NCBI GenBank assembly: GCA_963838495.1
Contig: CAWIRC010000001.1
Coordinates: 1,798,001-1,862,000 of the forward strand
From: JBEKIK01 sp963838495
Lineage (GTDB): Bacteria > Planctomycetota > Planctomycetia > Pirellulales > Thermoguttaceae
Length of the DNA stretch: 64,000 bases
Direction of reading: 5' to 3'
Below are positions 17,397 to 27,141 of this stretch, one piece after another. Position 1 is the first letter of the stretch. Every line of letters starts with the position of its first letter. The notes beneath the pieces are model-generated. The model was not told the origin of the DNA, ran no database searches, and saw only the letters and a list, made by a program, of their open reading frames with translations. Position numbers and translations under genes: made by a program.

Positions 17397-19454
17397 ATGA
17401 GTCTCAATCCCGCCCAACTCGAGGCCGTACGCACGCTTTCCGGCCCGTTATTAGTGCTCGCCGGGGCAGGCACCGGAAAAACCCGGGTCGTTACGCATCG
17501 CATCGCCGAACTTATCCGCAGCCGCGTCCGGCCGGAACGCATCCTGGCCGTCACATTTACCAATAAAGCCGCCGATGAAATGCAAAAACGCGCCGCCGCC
17601 CTGCTGGGCAAGGGCCTTAAAGAGCGCCCGGAAATCTCCACCTTCCATTCGCTTTGCCTGCGCATATTGCGCCGCCATATTCGGCACCTGGGCTATCCCG
17701 CGCAGTTCGCCATATACGACCGCGGCGATCAGGAAGGAGTTGCCCGGGGCGCGCTCAGGGAAATCAAGCTCTCCGACGCCCTGTTAAGGCCCGGCGACCT
17801 GCTTTATTTTGTCGGCCGTTGGAAAAACTCCGGCATCCGGCCCGACCAGGCCGCCAAGGTGGCCCAAACCGACAAGGAACACCTTGCCGCCGCCGCCTAT
17901 CGCCGCTACCAGAACGCCCTGAAGGCCGCCGGGGCGTTGGATTTCGACGACCTCCTGCTCTTGACCGAAGACGTTTTTTCCCAATTCCCCAAAATCCGTC
18001 GGGCCGAGGCCGATCGCTTCGATCACATCCTGGTCAACGAATATCAAGACACCAACGGCAGCCAATACCGGATCATCAAAACCCTGGCCGCCGGGCATGG
18101 AAACATCTGCGTGGTGGGCGACGACGATCAATCGATCTACGGCTGGCGCGGGGCGGAATTGACCCACATCCTCCGCTTCAAAAACGACTGGCCCAAGGCC
18201 AAAATCGTGCGCCTGGAACTGAATTACCGCTCCACCCGGGAAATCGTCGGCTGGGCAAACCGGCTCATCACCTTCAATAAGCTCCGCCACGATAAAATCC
18301 TGCGGGCGGCGGCCAGCGGCGAGACCCCGCGAATCTTGCAGCTCCAAGACGAAATTGCGGAGGCAAAAACGGTGGTCGAGGAAATTGCCGCCCGGATTGC
18401 CGCCCATAAACGCAGGCCCCGCGATTTCGCCGTACTCTGCCGCACAAATGAACAACCCCGGACCTTCGAAACCGAACTAAGATCGGCAAAAATCCCTTAC
18501 GTCCTTATCGGCGGCTTGTCGTTTTACGACCGCAAGGAAATCCGCGACGTGCTCGCGTACCTGAAATTATTGGTCAATCCGGCCGATGAAATCTCGCTCT
18601 TGCGGATCATCAACACGCCGCCGCGGGGAATCGGCCAGAACACCGTTAAACTGCTGCTGGAGGCGGCAGTCGCTAAAAGTCAGCCTATATGGAATATATT
18701 GCCTCGCGCGGCTGAACTGGATAACCTGACTCCGCAGGCGGTCGAGGCGGTGCAAAAATTCCACGGCCTTATCGAGCGTTATCACAAACTGGCCGACGCG
18801 GCCGGCCATGCCCGCACGAGTTCACGCCATCCGCTGGTCGATCTTGTGAAGCAACTATTGCAGGAAATCGGATACAAGCAAGACCTGGCCCGGCAATATC
18901 CCGACGCCGGCGATCAGCAGTCCCGCTGGGCGAGCGTCGAGGAATTGGTCAACGCCTTGGGTTCATATTCAAGGCGGGCAACGCCGGCCACGTTGGCGGG
19001 ATTCCTGCACGAGGCGGCCCTGGCCGAAAACGAACCGGATCGCGATAAAGATTCACAACTCGAGCGCGACGCGGTGGCGCTGATGACCCTTCACGCCGCC
19101 AAGGGATTGGAGTTCACCGAGGTTTACATGGTGGGCATGGAAGAAGGCCTGCTGCCGCATCACCGCTCCGTGGCCGACGACGGCTCGGCCCTGGACGAAG
19201 AACGCCGCCTGTGCTACGTGGGCGTTACCCGCGCAAAACGCCGCCTGACACTCACCATGGCCCTCAGCCGCAACAAATGGGGCAAACCCCGGCCCACCGT
19301 CCCCAGCCGCTTCCTCTTTGAAATCACCGGCCAGGCCGACAACCCAAAATACCTGGCAATAAAGCAAAAAAGACACCCGGCGCATCTGACAATGCCCCGG
19401 ACGGCTTTGAAAATCGCCGGAAACAAGTTAAAAAAGTCTTCAATTAAGAAATAA
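17397..19454 (+). CDS. UvrD/PcrA/Rep-type superfamily 1A DNA helicase
   Basis: 685 residues from ATG 17397; the frame continues 26 codons upstream, but MSLNPAQLEAV is the normal helicase start. Motifs: Walker A AGAGTGKT (22-29), TFTNKAA (Ia), motif II VNEYQDTN (213-220), motif III GDDDQSIYGWRGA, motif IV NYRS, motif V MTLHAAKGLEF and motif VI CYVGVTRAKRRL. The protein translocates 3' to 5' and unwinds DNA in repair or replication restart. Motif II has asparagine (N214, codon AAC at 18036) where the magnesium-binding aspartate of DExx is expected. The gene is followed by yhaO/yhaN, making a small DNA-repair group. Confidence 0.9.
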   Translation: MSLNPAQLEAVRTLSGPLLVLAGAGTGKTRVVTHRIAELIRSRVRPERILAVTFTNKAADEMQKRAAALLGKGLKERPEISTFHSLCLRILRRHIRHLGYPAQFAIYDRGDQEGVARGALREIKLSDALLRPGDLLYFVGRWKNSGIRPDQAAKVAQTDKEHLAAAAYRRYQNALKAAGALDFDDLLLLTEDVFSQFPKIRRAEADRFDHILVNEYQDTNGSQYRIIKTLAAGHGNICVVGDDDQSIYGWRGAELTHILRFKNDWPKAKIVRLELNYRSTREIVGWANRLITFNKLRHDKILRAAASGETPRILQLQDEIAEAKTVVEEIAARIAAHKRRPRDFAVLCRTNEQPRTFETELRSAKIPYVLIGGLSFYDRKEIRDVLAYLKLLVNPADEISLLRIINTPPRGIGQNTVKLLLEAAVAKSQPIWNILPRAAELDNLTPQAVEAVQKFHGLIERYHKLADAAGHARTSSRHPLVDLVKQLLQEIGYKQDLARQYPDAGDQQSRWASVEELVNALGSYSRRATPATLAGFLHEAALAENEPDRDKDSQLERDAVALMTLHAAKGLEFTEVYMVGMEEGLLPHHRSVADDGSALDEERRLCYVGVTRAKRRLTLTMALSRNKWGKPRPTVPSRFLFEITGQADNPKYLAIKQKRHPAHLTMPRTALKIAGNKLKKSSIKK

Positions 19455-19621
19455 TCTATCGCAGCTTGCCTGATCTCGTTATTTTAACAAGCCATTATAA
19501 GAATTAATGTAGCCCTTAAGTGCTCATTTCGCTACACTAACCCATTCCAATTGCTCAATTTGCATTTTGAAATTTGCATTTTTCAATTTGCAATAGAATT
19601 CGCCAGCGCATGGAGGCGCTT

Positions 19622-20868
19622 ATGTCGAACTGGCCTTTTCGCTTTGTTCACGCCAGCGACTTTCATTTGGAGCAACCGCTATCCGGCGTGACAGAAGTGC
19701 CGGAGCATCTCGGCGATTTGTTCCTCGAAGCCCCTTATGCCGCCGCGGCCAAGGTGTTTGAAACCGTTTTGATGGAACAGGCCGAATTTTTAATCTTATC
19801 CGGCGACATCTTGCATCCGTTTCACGCCGGACCACGGGGAATAGTTTTCTTATGCGAGCAATTCGCCCGCCTGGCCCAGCGCGAGATTCCCGTGTACTGG
19901 GCCGGGGGAACGGTCGATCCGCCCGACCAGTGGCCGGCATCCGTCGCCCTGCCTGGAAACGTACATATCTTTCCCCGCGGCCGGGTAGACGAATTCATTT
20001 TCCAGCACGACGGCTCGCCGGCTGCCCGGCTGCTGGGCACCAGCCAAAATAAACAATCGACCATCAGGGCAGGCGAATTCCATCCCGATCCCAGCGGATT
20101 GCCGACCATCGCCGTGGGCCACGGCGGCGCAGACCCTACAGCCATGCAAGCCCGGAACATTCATTACTGGGCCTTGGGCGGCCGTCACGACCGCGCAACG
20201 CCGGCCGTCGCGCCTCACATGATCCATTACTGCGGCAGTCCTCAAGGCCGTCGCCCGGAAGAAAACGGCGTGCACGGCTGTACGTTGGTGCAGGTTGACG
20301 AAGGCCTGCAAATCCGCACTAGTCTGGTCCCCACCGACACCGTGCGTTGGTTTAACGAGCGAATTTTGACCGACAAGGAAACGAGCCAGGCCGACCTGGA
20401 AACCCGCTTTCGCCAACGGATCCATTCGCTGCATGAATCCGCCCCGAACTTGCACCTGCTTATTACCTGGACGGTCGCCGGCAGGGGGCCGCTTATCGAG
20501 CAATTGCACGGCGGCAGGCTTGGAGCAAGTCTGCTCGATCAGCTCCGGGTGGACTACGGTTTCGGCACGCCGGCGGCTTGGAGCCTGTCGATCGAGACCG
20601 AAGCGGCGGACGACGTGCCCGAGGAGTGGTACGAGCAGGAAACCATCCGCGGCGACTTCCTCCGCGAAATCCGCCGCTTGGAGATGAACTGCGACGAGCC
20701 CTTGGATTTGCATGATTACATCTGTGAAGCCCACCGGGCCGGATCGCTGGGCGCAATCCGCACTTGGCCGACAAAAACGCCCGCGGCCGCGTGTTAAGCG
20801 AGGCGGCCTTATTGGGCGCAGCCTTGCTCGGCGGCGACGCGGCTGATAAATGCGAGGGCCGATTATGA
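19622..20868 (+). CDS. yhaO: YhaO/SbcD-like metallophosphoesterase, frameshifted near its end
   Basis: Start ATG 19622 with GGAGG at 19612-19616. Motif I is intact (HASDFHLEQ, D13, H15), as is motif II (SGDIL, D62), but the GNHD motif is replaced by GGTVD (95-99) and GHxH by GGRH (186-189), with H167 in VGHGG retained. The frame read from the start stops at 20797. From about 20757 another frame continues with ADKNARGRVLSEAALLG and ends in TGA at 20868, overlapping the yhaN ATG. One extra C would join them, so the real protein is about 415 residues. With YhaN it should form an SbcCD-like DNA end-processing complex. Confidence 0.8.
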
Positions 20869-23800
20869 AAATCGACGCCCTGAATATCGACGGCTACGGC
20901 GTATGGACCGGGCTGCGGATCGAGCGCCTTGCGGACGGGCTGAGCGTGCTTTACGGCCCCAATGAAGCCGGCAAAACAACCCTTTTGCAATTCATCCGCT
21001 CCATGCTTTACGGTTTTTCGCCCGAGCGGCGGCGGTATTTTCCACCTGTCCACGGCGGCGCCCCGGGCGGAACAATCAATGTTTCCGGACCGCACGGCCG
21101 ATTCGAAATCTCGCGCCATCTTCAAGACGGCGGCCCAGGCGAGGCGATCACGCTCACCGCCCCCGACGGCACCCGGCAAGGCGAACACGTAGTCAAGCTG
21201 CTTTTGGCGAATATCGACGAGGCGATTTTCAACAACGTTTTTGCCGTGGAACTCCGCGAATTGCAGGAACTGGCCACGCTGGGGAACACCGAGGCCGCCG
21301 ATTTGCTCTACAATCTGACCGCCGGGCTGGACCGCATTTCGCTGGTCGAGGTGATGCGGGAACTGGTAGCATCGCGGAATCACATTTTGGACGCCGGCCA
21401 AGGGCCTTCGCAAATCGCTCAGCTTTGGGCCCAGCGGGAAAAACTCCGCATCGAAATCGATGAACTCGGCGAGCTAACCCGCCGCTTCAACCATCTGACC
21501 GCCCAGCGCTGCCAGATCGACGAGGAACTTGCCCGGCTGGACGAAGAAAAAAACCAAGCCCAGCGCCAACTGCGCGTGGCGGAGCTTGCCCTGGCCGTTC
21601 GCGACCGCTGGATCGAGCGCACGGCCATCGAGGACCAATTGGCCGCCCTTGGCCCGCTGCCGCCGCTGGTGGAAGGCGAAATCGAACGCCTGGACGCCAT
21701 AAACGCCCGGCTGAAAAAACATCAAGACCGTATCGACCGCCTGCAAAAAAAGGAGGAAGAGCTCGCCCTTGAAGCCTCGAACCTGAAAATCAACGAACCG
21801 CTCCGCCGCCAATCCGCCCGCATCGAAGCCTTAGAGGAACAAGAATCCTGGTTGGCTTCGCTGCAATCGCGGATCGGCGAAATGGACGCCGAAATCGCCG
21901 ATTTGCAGACTGATCTTACAACACAATGGCAGCGCATGGGCCTGGACGAAAATTCGGCCGGCACGGCTATGAAAGGCTTTTCCGGCCGATCGCTTGCCGC
22001 GCTGAAATCCCCGGCCAGGGCCTTGCGGAACTGCCACGCCAAACTAAAGCAGGCAAAATCGGAACAGAACGAGGCCGGCAAAACCGCCGAATCGCTTGAT
22101 GAACAGATCAAGGCCGCTCTCAGCGCCCGCGGGGAGCAGGACCTCGGCGCCGCAATGGATTGCCGCGGGAACATGGTCGCGCAGTATCGCCGCCGCCTGC
22201 AAATCGACGAACGGCTCGATCAATTCGCCCGCCACCGCACCGATTTGGAGGAACAAAGCCGCTGGCTCCTGGAACATCAACTCCTGCCCATCGGCATTTT
22301 GGCCGGCCTGGGCGCGGCATTTATATTGGGCGTGGTGCTGATACTGGCCGGATTGATCATGCCCGCTTCGATTACAGGCTCGATAGGTTGGGCACTGGCG
22401 GTCTTGGGATTGGCCGGCAGCGGGGCAGCGGTATCCGGAAAATATCTAGTCGAAAAATCCCGCGCCTTGCGCTTGGTTTCATGTCAGAAACAACTAAACA
22501 TGCTTCAATCGCAGCAAGAGCAGACCGTAACCGAACGGGAGCAATTGGACGCCCAACTCCCCCGCGGCGGCGGGCCGATGGTCAGCCGCTTGCAGGCGGC
22601 AGAACAAGATTTGGCGTCGCTCGAAGAATTGGTGCCCTTGGAAACACAACGAAATTCCGCACGGCAACAGGCAACGGCGGCACAGGCGCGTGTCGCTGAA
22701 GCGACACAGGAGTTCAAGTCGGCCCGGCGATGTTGGCGCGAGGCATTAGTGGCCGTGGGGCTGCCGGGGGAAATATCCTTGCGCCAGGCGCGGCTTTTGT
22801 CCGGGCATTGGCAACGCCTGGCCGAATCAGAGTGCCGCCTGGAGCAATTGCGCGAGGAAGTCCTGCGCCGGAGGCAGGAATGGGACATGCATGCATCGCG
22901 CATCGCTCAACTGGCGTCCGAGGCCGGCGTCGCACTCGATGGCGCGGACGCGATGGAACATCTCAAACAACTCGCCGCCTCGCTGAACCTGCAAAAAGCC
23001 GACATAGACAAGCGCGAAACCATACGCGGGCGGATTCGGCGCTTGCGGCTCCGCCGCGCAAAACACGAAGAGGCCGCCGCCCGATTGAAACACCGCCGCC
23101 GCGAATTGTTCTTCCAGGCCGGGGCCGAAGACGAGATTGAGTTCCGCCGCAGGGCTCTTGAGCACGCCCGGGCAAGCGACCTGCTCAGGCAGCGGAACAT
23201 CCTCGGCGATGAAATCGCCGCGGCAATCGGAAACCAGTGTTCCCAAGAGGCCGTCGGCGTGCAAATCCAGAAGGAATCAGCCGGGGGGCTCGAGGCCCAG
23301 GGCACGGCGATGAAGGAGCGCCTGGCCGCCGCGGAAACACAAATCCGCCAGCGCATGGAAAAACGCGGGGAACTATGCGCCAATATCCAAATCCTGGCCC
23401 AAGATCGGCAACTATCACACAAACGCCTGGAATTGGCCATGATCGAAAAACGCCTGGAACTGGCGATCGATCGCTGGCAGGTGCTGGCGGCGGCGTGCAG
23501 GATTTTAGACCGGATCCGCTTGGCTTACGAAAGCCAGCGCCAGCCCGAAACCTTGCAAGAGGCCTCCGCATACCTCCAGAGCCTGACGCAAGGCCGATAT
23601 CGCCGGGTTTGGACGCCGCTGGGAGAAAACACGCTCCGCGTGGACGACGCCGATGGCCGCCCCATGCCGGTGGAGAATCTCAGCCGCGGCACGCGCGAGC
23701 AGTTGTTCCTCGGCCTGCGCATGGCCTTGGCCGCCTCTTACGCCAGGCGCGGCGCGGCATTGCCGCTGGTCCTCGACGACGTGCTGGTGAACTTCGACGC

Positions 23801-24359
23801 CGAGCGCGCGACCGCCGCCGCCGCGGCATTGCGCGATTTCGCCGCCACCGGACATCAACTGCTGATTTTCACTTGCCACCAACATATTGCAAATATTTTC
23901 GCGTCGCTGGGCGTGCCGGTCGGCGCCCTGCCATCCGCATCCATTGCCGGGTCGCCCCTGATATCTTTTGAGATGGCCGGGGGAAAAGCAGAAACAGCCC
24001 CATCCGAGGTCAAACGGCCTCGTAAGCCGTCCAACAGGCGGAAAACATCGCCCAAATCCAACACGCCGCCTGAAGAAGTCGAACCGCCGCCCATCCCGGC
24101 CGATCAAATCGCCCGCGTCGAGAAAGCGGCGGTAAAACACATACCGCCGCAGATCATAAAACCCGAAACTAAAGCCCACGGCGTGTTCGATGCCGACTTT
24201 TTCGATTCCTCGGGAACAAAGGGTTCCCGCGCAGAGCGCGGGAACCAGGAAAAACACTCGCCCGCTTCGGATGGCGACCCATCGCTGTGGGAAAACGACG
24301 CGGACGATGCCGATGAATTTTACAAATTCAACAATGACACCGGCGCCGAAGCGGCATAA
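20865..24359 (+). CDS. yhaN: YhaN/SbcC-like coiled-coil ABC ATPase
   Basis: 1164 residues from ATG 20865. N-terminal Walker A GPNEAGKT (31-38), long coiled-coil arms rich in Glu, Gln, Arg and Leu, and near the middle two hydrophobic helices (about 474-496 and 503-525) as in YhaN membrane-linked members. The C-terminal half has signature LSRGTREQLFLGLRMAL and Walker B PLVLDDVLVNFD (about 966-978). It would clamp DNA and gate the YhaO nuclease. A further tail of about 140 residues, rich in Pro, Glu, Asp and Lys, follows the ATPase, and a palindromic repeat at 24222-24246 lies in frame inside it. Translationally coupled to yhaO. Confidence 0.9.
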   Translation: MKIDALNIDGYGVWTGLRIERLADGLSVLYGPNEAGKTTLLQFIRSMLYGFSPERRRYFPPVHGGAPGGTINVSGPHGRFEISRHLQDGGPGEAITLTAPDGTRQGEHVVKLLLANIDEAIFNNVFAVELRELQELATLGNTEAADLLYNLTAGLDRISLVEVMRELVASRNHILDAGQGPSQIAQLWAQREKLRIEIDELGELTRRFNHLTAQRCQIDEELARLDEEKNQAQRQLRVAELALAVRDRWIERTAIEDQLAALGPLPPLVEGEIERLDAINARLKKHQDRIDRLQKKEEELALEASNLKINEPLRRQSARIEALEEQESWLASLQSRIGEMDAEIADLQTDLTTQWQRMGLDENSAGTAMKGFSGRSLAALKSPARALRNCHAKLKQAKSEQNEAGKTAESLDEQIKAALSARGEQDLGAAMDCRGNMVAQYRRRLQIDERLDQFARHRTDLEEQSRWLLEHQLLPIGILAGLGAAFILGVVLILAGLIMPASITGSIGWALAVLGLAGSGAAVSGKYLVEKSRALRLVSCQKQLNMLQSQQEQTVTEREQLDAQLPRGGGPMVSRLQAAEQDLASLEELVPLETQRNSARQQATAAQARVAEATQEFKSARRCWREALVAVGLPGEISLRQARLLSGHWQRLAESECRLEQLREEVLRRRQEWDMHASRIAQLASEAGVALDGADAMEHLKQLAASLNLQKADIDKRETIRGRIRRLRLRRAKHEEAAARLKHRRRELFFQAGAEDEIEFRRRALEHARASDLLRQRNILGDEIAAAIGNQCSQEAVGVQIQKESAGGLEAQGTAMKERLAAAETQIRQRMEKRGELCANIQILAQDRQLSHKRLELAMIEKRLELAIDRWQVLAAACRILDRIRLAYESQRQPETLQEASAYLQSLTQGRYRRVWTPLGENTLRVDDADGRPMPVENLSRGTREQLFLGLRMALAASYARRGAALPLVLDDVLVNFDAERATAAAAALRDFAATGHQLLIFTCHQHIANIFASLGVPVGALPSASIAGSPLISFEMAGGKAETAPSEVKRPRKPSNRRKTSPKSNTPPEEVEPPPIPADQIARVEKAAVKHIPPQIIKPETKAHGVFDADFFDSSGTKGSRAERGNQEKHSPASDGDPSLWENDADDADEFYKFNNDTGAEAA
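24222..24246. repeat. Palindrome inside the yhaN coding tail
   Basis: Arms GGTTCCCGCGC and GCGCGGGAACC (11 bp, perfect), loop AGA. It is read in frame as GSRAERGN. Shares the GGTTC/GAACC core with the intergenic palindromes at 7835, 7915 and 11750. Confidence 0.8.
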
Positions 24360-24459
24360 ACGCCAATTGTGATTGACGGAAAACCTACAATAACGATTCC
24401 AAATAATTATACCACTGGCCCGGGCACGACAACCGCCGGGAAAAGGAGATAACCCAGCA

Positions 24460-25458
24460 TTGATCACTACGCCAATTAACAAGTCTGCGACTGGCATTAA
24501 CGCGTCCCCGACTTACTTGTGGGAGACAACGAATTGCCCGATGTGCGGAAGCAATCAAAAAAGATTGGTCGTAGCCGCGCCCGACAAGGAATCGCCGCCG
24601 CCCCAGCCGCGCTTTATCGTAGTTCGCTGCCGCCGCTGCGATTTGTGCTATACAAATCCGCGGCCTAGTGCGGCGCAAATCAGGCGGTTCTATTACGACG
24701 ACTACACCCCGCACCAGGCGCCGCAAATCCCCGCAAAAAATCCAAGGTTCCGCGATAAATGGCGGCCGCGGTTTTTCGGTAAAGCAAAACCCAATTGGGA
24801 GCGTGGCGAAATCGATCCCGTGGGCCAGCGCCGCTTGCTCGATTTCGGCTGCGGGACAGGGACCTTTCTTAAGCTTATGCACAGTCGAGGTTGGCAGGTG
24901 GTGGGCCTGGACATCTCGGCAAAGGCGGTGCAATACGTGCTAGATGAATTAAGACTCCCCGCCCTGCTGGGCACGCTGCCGAATCCGGTTCTGCCGCCGG
25001 AAAGTTTCGACCTGGTCACGCTTTGGCACGCCCTGGAACACGCGCATCGGCCCCTGGACGTGCTCCGCGAAATCCATGGTCTATTGGCCCCGGGCGGAAA
25101 GCTGCTCGTGGCCGTGCCGAACATCGATAGCGCCCCATTCCGATGGTTCGGACCGGCCTGGTATGGTCTTGATCTGCCCAGGCATCTGACCCACTTTACC
25201 CCGGCAACGCTGAGAAAAATGCTCGATCTGGCGGGCTTCCGGTTCGAATCGATGCAAATGACGCGGCACAGCTATTGGCTGCGGCAATCGGCCCTGTTGG
25301 CGAGCCGCCGCGGCGCAACTCCCCTGCCCTTGCGCCTGCTGAAGTTCCGCTTGCCCAGCAGCGCGGCATCAAAACTGTATCTACTCGCGGGCAAGTCCGA
25401 CAGTTTTGTCGTCATGGCTCGAAAAAAATATCAAAAGGAAACGACCGAGTCGGGCTAA
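24460..25458 (+). CDS. Class I SAM-dependent methyltransferase with N-terminal zinc ribbon
   Basis: 332 residues from TTG 24460, preceded by AAAAGGAG at 24441-24448; no ATG lies ahead of the zinc-binding motif. Four cysteines (C26, C29, C57, C60: CPMCG and CRRC) form a rubredoxin-like knuckle, followed by YTNPRP. The Rossmann domain begins with LLDFGCGTGTFLKLM (about 126-140), then VVGLDIS and SFDLVTLWHALEHAH. This two-part layout is common among enzymes acting on polysaccharide or lipid precursors; the substrate is unknown. It follows yhaN by 100 nt on the same strand. Confidence 0.85.
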   Translation: MITTPINKSATGINASPTYLWETTNCPMCGSNQKRLVVAAPDKESPPPQPRFIVVRCRRCDLCYTNPRPSAAQIRRFYYDDYTPHQAPQIPAKNPRFRDKWRPRFFGKAKPNWERGEIDPVGQRRLLDFGCGTGTFLKLMHSRGWQVVGLDISAKAVQYVLDELRLPALLGTLPNPVLPPESFDLVTLWHALEHAHRPLDVLREIHGLLAPGGKLLVAVPNIDSAPFRWFGPAWYGLDLPRHLTHFTPATLRKMLDLAGFRFESMQMTRHSYWLRQSALLASRRGATPLPLRLLKFRLPSSAASKLYLLAGKSDSFVVMARKKYQKETTESG

Positions 25459-25477
25459 TGCCCACCGCCTGCATTCT

Positions 25478-26123
25478 TCACGCCTGGCTCAATTTTTTAT
25501 AGCGTCGGCGAAGATCGGCGAAGATCCAGGCCAAATAGGCATTGCCTCCTAAGGAAGCGAACAATCCCAGCGACACCAGGATTAAAGGCATCCATGGTTT
25601 GGCAGGCTCTTCTTTCTTCGACTCGGACCGATTTTGTGAAGCCGCCTCCGACTTAGCGGTGCCGCCGGGTTCATTGAACGCCGCGGGAGAATTAAGTGGC
25701 TTCACGGCCGGATCGGGTATAAGGCGCGGGGAAAGGGATCCGTTGGCACCGGGATTGCCGCTTGTTGGTTGGGCAGTTTAATCGCTTGTTGGTTGGGCAG
25801 TTTGGCTGCCGAACCATCTTCGCTTTCAGGCAAGACTACAGACGGCATCCGGCCGCCTTCGGCGGCATTGACCGGTTGCCGCTGGATCGATTTTCGAGGC
25901 GACCGATCCGCTGCGGTTTATCTCCGCCCAAGTAAAATTTGAACGAGCGCACCTCTCCCGCGCCGGGCAGTATGTCGCATTGGATCGGCTCGCCGGCCTT
26001 TAACGCCTCCAGAGATTGCGGATCGAGTTGGATGACATACTCCATCCCCCCCTCCTGCAAGGGCTGCCAGCCGACATCGGTTCCAACAACTGCCGTGCAT
26101 AAAAACAGGACGTGAGCGAACAT
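25478..26123 (-). pseudogene. Planctomycete-type single-TM protein, two frameshifts
   Basis: Three frames line up as one protein of about 215 residues. The first (from ATG 26123, GGAGG at 26132-26136) has a signal peptide, then GGMEYVIQLDPQSLEALKAG and FYLGGDKP. The frame changes near 25905-25920 to one reading QPVNAAEGGRMPSVV and KLPNQQ twice, then again near 25712-25735 to one with EPAKPWMPLILVSLGLFASLGGN-type sequence, a C-terminal TM and RRRYKKL. I recall this layout from planctomycete genomes, with no known function. A 24-bp in-frame duplication gives the double KLPNQQA. Both shifts lie near C or G runs, so sequencing error is likely. Confidence 0.65.
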
Positions 26124-26308
26124 CTCAATATCCTCCGATATCTGCGGGTAATAACCGGTTTTCCTCGCGGCTGCCATGCGGCTGGATAAAATTCCATCCA
26201 CCGGGTAGCATATTTTTCTCTCCGGCGACCAATTAATATTAACCTGCCGGACGCCTTTGAGTAAAGACGAATTGATAAACCCATTTAAGGATGATATTCT
26301 AGTGAGCA

Positions 26309-27133
26309 ATGAATAGGGCCTTGTGGCAAAAAGCGTTTTCGGACATGTGGGTGCAGTTGCTCGTTAGCAGTCTGATCCTTACCGGGTTTAGCTGGCTTTT
26401 TTTGTGGCTTCTCAGCCAGCTTCGGGGCGATCTGGCCGTCTCGTTGCTTAACTCATTGCCGGGATTTTTACAACGGATATTGAACTTGCCAATAGGGGAA
26501 CTGGCCACGCCGACCGGAGTGATCAGCATTGTCTTTGTGCATATAGTGGTTTTGCTGGTTTGTGCAGGTTGGGCGGTGGGGCGCGGATCGGATCCAATCT
26601 GCGGCGAGATCGGCCGGGGGACGATAGACCTGCTGGTTACGCTGCCAATATGGCGACCGACTTTAGTTGTAATCCCCGCCGTTGCGGCGACTGTAGGGGC
26701 GGCCTTGCTGTCGGCTTCGGTAATGCTGGGAATCGCCCTTGGATTGAACTCAATAACAAATCACAAAGAAATCACCCTGGTGCAATTCATTCCCGGCGCA
26801 ATCAATCTTTTTTTTATGATTTTTTGCTACACCGGGATAACCACCTTGTTGTCCTCGATCAACCGGGATCGCTGGCGGACGATTAGCATTGCGATGGGAT
26901 TATATATTGTTTCCTTAATCATCGAGGCCGTTTGCCGGGCCTGGCCCGGCGGCTCGTGGCTTCACTATTTCAGTTTTTTATATACATATAAACCACAAGA
27001 ATTAATTGTTCTTTGGAATCATTCACTGAGGACACAAGTAATATACAATGGCGCGCTTCTGGGGATCGGACTTCTTTGTTACGCCGCCGGAATCGCGATC
27101 TTTTGCCGCCGCGACATCCCGGCGGCAAGATGA
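26309..27133 (+). CDS. ABC-2-type transporter permease
   Basis: 274 residues with six hydrophobic segments, at about 18-36, 68-88, 110-135, 150-170, 180-205 and 245-268. The order of a first TM, an amphipathic loop with GEIGRGTIDLLVTLPI and five further TMs is the ABC-2 (NatB/GldF-like) pattern; the segment with EIGRGT is the hallmark coupling loop. No ATPase gene is adjacent, so it must pair with one encoded elsewhere. It is divergent from the frameshifted anchor gene and ends 8 nt before the convergent kinase gene. Confidence 0.8.
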   Translation: MNRALWQKAFSDMWVQLLVSSLILTGFSWLFLWLLSQLRGDLAVSLLNSLPGFLQRILNLPIGELATPTGVISIVFVHIVVLLVCAGWAVGRGSDPICGEIGRGTIDLLVTLPIWRPTLVVIPAVAATVGAALLSASVMLGIALGLNSITNHKEITLVQFIPGAINLFFMIFCYTGITTLLSSINRDRWRTISIAMGLYIVSLIIEAVCRAWPGGSWLHYFSFLYTYKPQELIVLWNHSLRTQVIYNGALLGIGLLCYAAGIAIFCRRDIPAAR

Positions 27134-27141
27134 GATCCCCG

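Noticed and set aside
19622..25458. Helicase, YhaO, YhaN and methyltransferase as a phage-defence system
   Set aside because: No restriction or abortive-infection protein; YhaO/YhaN are normal repair-type genes and the methyltransferase has a zinc ribbon, not DNA-methylase motifs.
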